A stretch of 8,613 nucleotides of DNA. Source: Gammaproteobacteria bacterium. GTDB lineage: Bacteria; Pseudomonadota; Gammaproteobacteria; SZUA-229. A program made the translations under genes and the position numbers. Positions 6,915-8,613 of this stretch are shown piece by piece; position 1 is the stretch's first letter, and each line of letters opens with the position of its first letter. The stretch is taken from contig JAASSE010000019.1 of the NCBI GenBank assembly GCA_021768055.1, positions 1-8,613 of the forward strand. Reading direction: 5' to 3'. The notes under the pieces were generated by a model, which saw nothing but the letters and a program-made list of their open reading frames with translations, had not been told where the DNA came from and made no database searches.

Positions 6915-8348
6915 GTGAGTAATAAAAAATTTGATGTTGTAGTTATCGGTGCGGGCCCCGGTGGTTATGTGGCGGCCATACGCTGTGCCCAGCTTGGTAT
7001 GAGTGTCGCCTGTGTTGATGAGTGGCAAAACCACGATGGCAAATCCAGCCTGGGAGGCACCTGCCTGAATGTAGGCTGTATCCCGTCAAAAGCGTTACTC
7101 GAATCAACCCATCTTTTTGCAACAGCAAATCATGATTTCGCGGATCATGGTATCCAGGTAAAGGGAGTTACAGCCGACGTCAAGGCTATGATGGCGCGCA
7201 AAAACAAGATAGTCAGTGAACTGACGCAAGGCATCAACGGCTTGTTTAAAACAAACAAGATCACGCTGGTACACGGCCATGCACGACTGTCGCCGGGAAA
7301 AATCGTAAAGGTATCCGACCGGAAGAGCAAAAAAACCACTGACACGCTTGAAGCCGAGAATATCGTTATTGCCGCGGGTTCATCACCAGTGCGACTGGAT
7401 AATGCGGATCTAGTTGATGATTACATTGTAGATTCGGCCGGAGCACTTGAATTTGACCAGGTACCCAAAACGCTTGGCATTATCGGCGCAGGACCTATCG
7501 GGCTGGAAGTGGGCAGCGTCTGGTCGCGCCTCGGTTCCGAAGTGGTTTTACTGGAGGCGCTCGACACGTTTTTACCGGCAGCTGACAGCCAGGTCTCAAG
7601 GATCGCATTCAGAACGCTACAGAAACAGGGACTGGATATACGGCTTAATGCGCGCCTGTTGTCGGCCGATGTCAAACAGAAGAAAGTCAACGTCACTTAT
7701 GAAGATACACGCGGTGCCCAGCAAATAAAGTTCGACAAGCTGATGGTTGCAGTCGGGCGCAAACCCAACAGTGATTACCTGTTTGGTGATGAAATGGAGC
7801 TCGAGATCGATGAACGTGAATATATCCATGTGAACAAGTACTGTGAAACCAGTGTGCCGGGAATTTATGCTATTGGTGACATTGTGCGCGGGCCAATGCT
7901 GGCACATAAAGCTTCGGAAGAAGGCATCATGGTTGCCGAACGCATAGCTGGGCAGAATTCTAGAATTAACTACGATCTGGTGCCGTCTGTGATTTACACA
8001 CACCCGGAAGTGGCATGGGTCGGTAAGTCCGAACATGCCTGTGCAGCCGCCGGGATACCAACCAGTGTCGGTACATTCCCGCTGGCTGCCAGCGGTCGCG
8101 CCAGGGCAATGGGTTCAACCGATGGACTGATAAAAATCATTGCACACAAGGAAACGGACCGTTTACTGGGCGTGCACATCTGTTCCGCGCAGGCGTCTGA
8201 ACTAATTGCGCAAGCAGTCACTGCAATGGAAATGGAAGCGAGTGCGGAAGACATCGCGCTGACCATGTTCGCGCATCCGACTTTGTCCGAATCGATGCAC
8301 GAAGCAGCGCTGTCGGTGCATAATCGCGCGATACATATTAAAAACTGA
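6915..8348 (+). CDS. lpdA: Dihydrolipoyl dehydrogenase (E3 component)
   Basis: FAD-containing E3 subunit that reoxidises the dihydrolipoyl arm of SucB and reduces NAD+. The 477-residue protein has an N-terminal FAD-binding GAGPGG (12-17), the redox-active disulfide in GGTCLNVGCIPSK (Cys50 and Cys55), a central NAD-binding GAGPIGLEVG (191-200), the second FAD motif at AIGDIVRGP (319-327), and the C-terminal catalytic His-Glu pair in HPTLSE (His454, Glu459). The insert between the first FAD strand and the disulfide (VDEWQNHDGKSSLGG) recalls the Pseudomonas enzyme encoded within the suc operon. The start is a GTG at 6915 with GAG six bases upstream. An ATG at 6904 is out of frame and stops after four codons. 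Its place between sucB and sucC suggests it mainly serves the 2-oxoglutarate complex, although E3 can be shared with other dehydrogenases. A repeat-rich spacer separates it from sucC. Confidence 0.98.
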   Translation: MSNKKFDVVVIGAGPGGYVAAIRCAQLGMSVACVDEWQNHDGKSSLGGTCLNVGCIPSKALLESTHLFATANHDFADHGIQVKGVTADVKAMMARKNKIVSELTQGINGLFKTNKITLVHGHARLSPGKIVKVSDRKSKKTTDTLEAENIVIAAGSSPVRLDNADLVDDYIVDSAGALEFDQVPKTLGIIGAGPIGLEVGSVWSRLGSEVVLLEALDTFLPAADSQVSRIAFRTLQKQGLDIRLNARLLSADVKQKKVNVTYEDTRGAQQIKFDKLMVAVGRKPNSDYLFGDEMELEIDEREYIHVNKYCETSVPGIYAIGDIVRGPMLAHKASEEGIMVAERIAGQNSRINYDLVPSVIYTHPEVAWVGKSEHACAAAGIPTSVGTFPLAASGRARAMGSTDGLIKIIAHKETDRLLGVHICSAQASELIAQAVTAMEMEASAEDIALTMFAHPTLSESMHEAALSVHNRAIHIKN

Positions 8349-8367
8349 CGTTAGCTATTTTTATGAG

Positions 8368-8400
8368 CCGCTCGTGGTGAGCCTGTCGAACCATGAGCGG
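8368..8400 (+). repeat. REP-like hairpin A (lpdA-sucC spacer)
   Basis: Imperfect palindrome starting 20 bases after the lpdA stop. Bases 8368-8378 pair with 8390-8400 in an 11-bp stem with a single G-T wobble (8374/8394), closing an 11-base loop at 8379-8389. The core TGAGCCTGTCGAA (8378-8390) recurs exactly, in inverted orientation, in hairpin B 47 bases downstream. A short A/T tract (AAAATCTTTT, 8401-8410) follows, but the T-run is not adjacent to the stem, so it makes a poor intrinsic terminator. From memory, intergenic repeats with an AGCCTGTCGAA-type core are common in proteobacterial genomes; copy number in this genome cannot be seen from one window. Confidence 0.85.
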
Positions 8401-8409
8401 AAAATCTTT

Positions 8410-8432
8410 TGTAATTAGGAACTGCAATTACA
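8410..8432 (+). repeat. Small central hairpin between REP-like elements
   Basis: A perfect 7-bp inverted repeat, TGTAATT (8410-8416) and AATTACA (8426-8432), encloses a 9-base loop. It fills the space between hairpins A and B and directly abuts B. It is AT-rich and weak on its own. It may be the linker of a paired REP unit or simply local sequence; no function is assigned. Confidence 0.55.
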
Positions 8433-8460
8433 CGCCCTTCGACAGGCTCAGGGCGAACGG
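8433..8460 (-). repeat. REP-like hairpin B, inverted partner of hairpin A
   Basis: A perfect 6-bp stem, CGCCCT (8433-8438) with AGGGCG (8450-8455), closes an 11-base loop (8439-8449) that is the exact reverse complement of the loop of hairpin A. Read on the minus strand from 8460, the element begins CCGTTCG, close to the CCGCTCG that begins A, and then reaches the shared 13-base core. The stem bases next to the core differ between A and B but stay paired within each hairpin. The element ends 24 bases before the sucC ATG. Confidence 0.85.
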
Positions 8461-8484
8461 AAATAATAAAATGAGATTCCATTA

Positions 8485-8613
8485 ATGAACCTCCACGAAT
8501 ACCAGTCCAAGCAGGTCTTTAAACAATACGGCTTGCCGGTGCCCAATAACCAGGTGGTGAAATCATCGGCTGATGCAGCCGCTGCAGCCAGTGCACTTGC
8601 AGGCGAGCGATGG
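8485..8613 (+). CDS. sucC: Succinyl-CoA synthetase beta subunit (5' part only)
   Basis: First 43 codons of the ADP/GDP-forming succinyl-CoA synthetase beta subunit; the rest lies beyond the right edge. The start MNLHEYQSKQVFKQYGLPVP is the strongly conserved N-terminus of SucC, the beginning of its ATP-grasp domain, and is followed by an Ala-rich helix (DAAAAASALAGERW). The whole enzyme, with SucD, converts succinyl-CoA to succinate with formation of a nucleoside triphosphate, using the product of the upstream-encoded complex. The ATG at 8485 has GAG nine bases upstream, within AAATGAGATT, the same 10 bases found before lpdA. The 136-base gap after lpdA is filled with REP-like hairpins, which may lower or uncouple sucCD expression relative to sucAB-lpdA. 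No promoter of its own is convincing in that gap. Confidence 0.95.
   Translation, partial: MNLHEYQSKQVFKQYGLPVPNNQVVKSSADAAAAASALAGERW

Noticed and set aside
6904..6918. Four-codon ORF (ATG at 6904, TGA at 6916-6918) overlapping the lpdA GTG
   Set aside because: Could in principle couple initiation, but such tiny frames arise easily by chance and its ATG is part of the AATGAGATT ribosome-binding context.
8368..8410. Intrinsic terminator after lpdA
   Set aside because: The hairpin is strong, but the T-rich tract starts several bases beyond the stem and is interrupted; the inverted partner repeat explains the structure better. Partial attenuation remains possible.

Overview
The window reads as a chromosomal segment from a gammaproteobacterium, with G+C near one half by eye. 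The main support is the gene order sucA-sucB-lpdA-sucC, with the lipoamide dehydrogenase gene inside the cluster as in Pseudomonas, together with the character of the proteins. I cannot name a genus. No phage, plasmid, CRISPR, tRNA or rRNA signal is visible.

Layout. Positions 1-637 (minus strand) hold most of a metallo-beta-lactamase-fold hydrolase that runs off the left edge. A 181-base divergent gap (638-818) carries a perfect TATAAT box. On the plus strand follow a cyclic-nucleotide-binding-fold/GGDEF diguanylate cyclase (819-1796) and, 36 bases on, a NUDIX hydrolase (1833-2279). A minus-strand conserved hypothetical gene (2200-2607) converges on the NUDIX gene and overlaps its 3' end by 80 bases. 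A 132-base divergent gap (2608-2739) then leads into the TCA-cycle operon: sucA (2740-5634), sucB (5625-6884, overlapping sucA by 10 bases), lpdA (6915-8348, GTG start) and the first 43 codons of sucC (8485-8613, cut by the right edge).

How the genes work together. SucA (E1), SucB (E2) and LpdA (E3) are the three components of the 2-oxoglutarate dehydrogenase complex, which makes succinyl-CoA, CO2 and NADH. SucC is the beta subunit of succinyl-CoA synthetase, which uses that succinyl-CoA in the next step. All key catalytic motifs look intact. The genes left of sucA are not obviously linked to this pathway.

The most unusual non-coding structure is in the 136-base lpdA-sucC spacer: two REP-like hairpins in inverted orientation share an exact 13-base core, while their stems differ by compensated changes, and a third small hairpin lies between them. 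I see no wholly new biological system. The repeat pair, the uncharacterised minus-strand protein and the atypical cyclic-nucleotide pocket of the diguanylate cyclase are the points most worth following.
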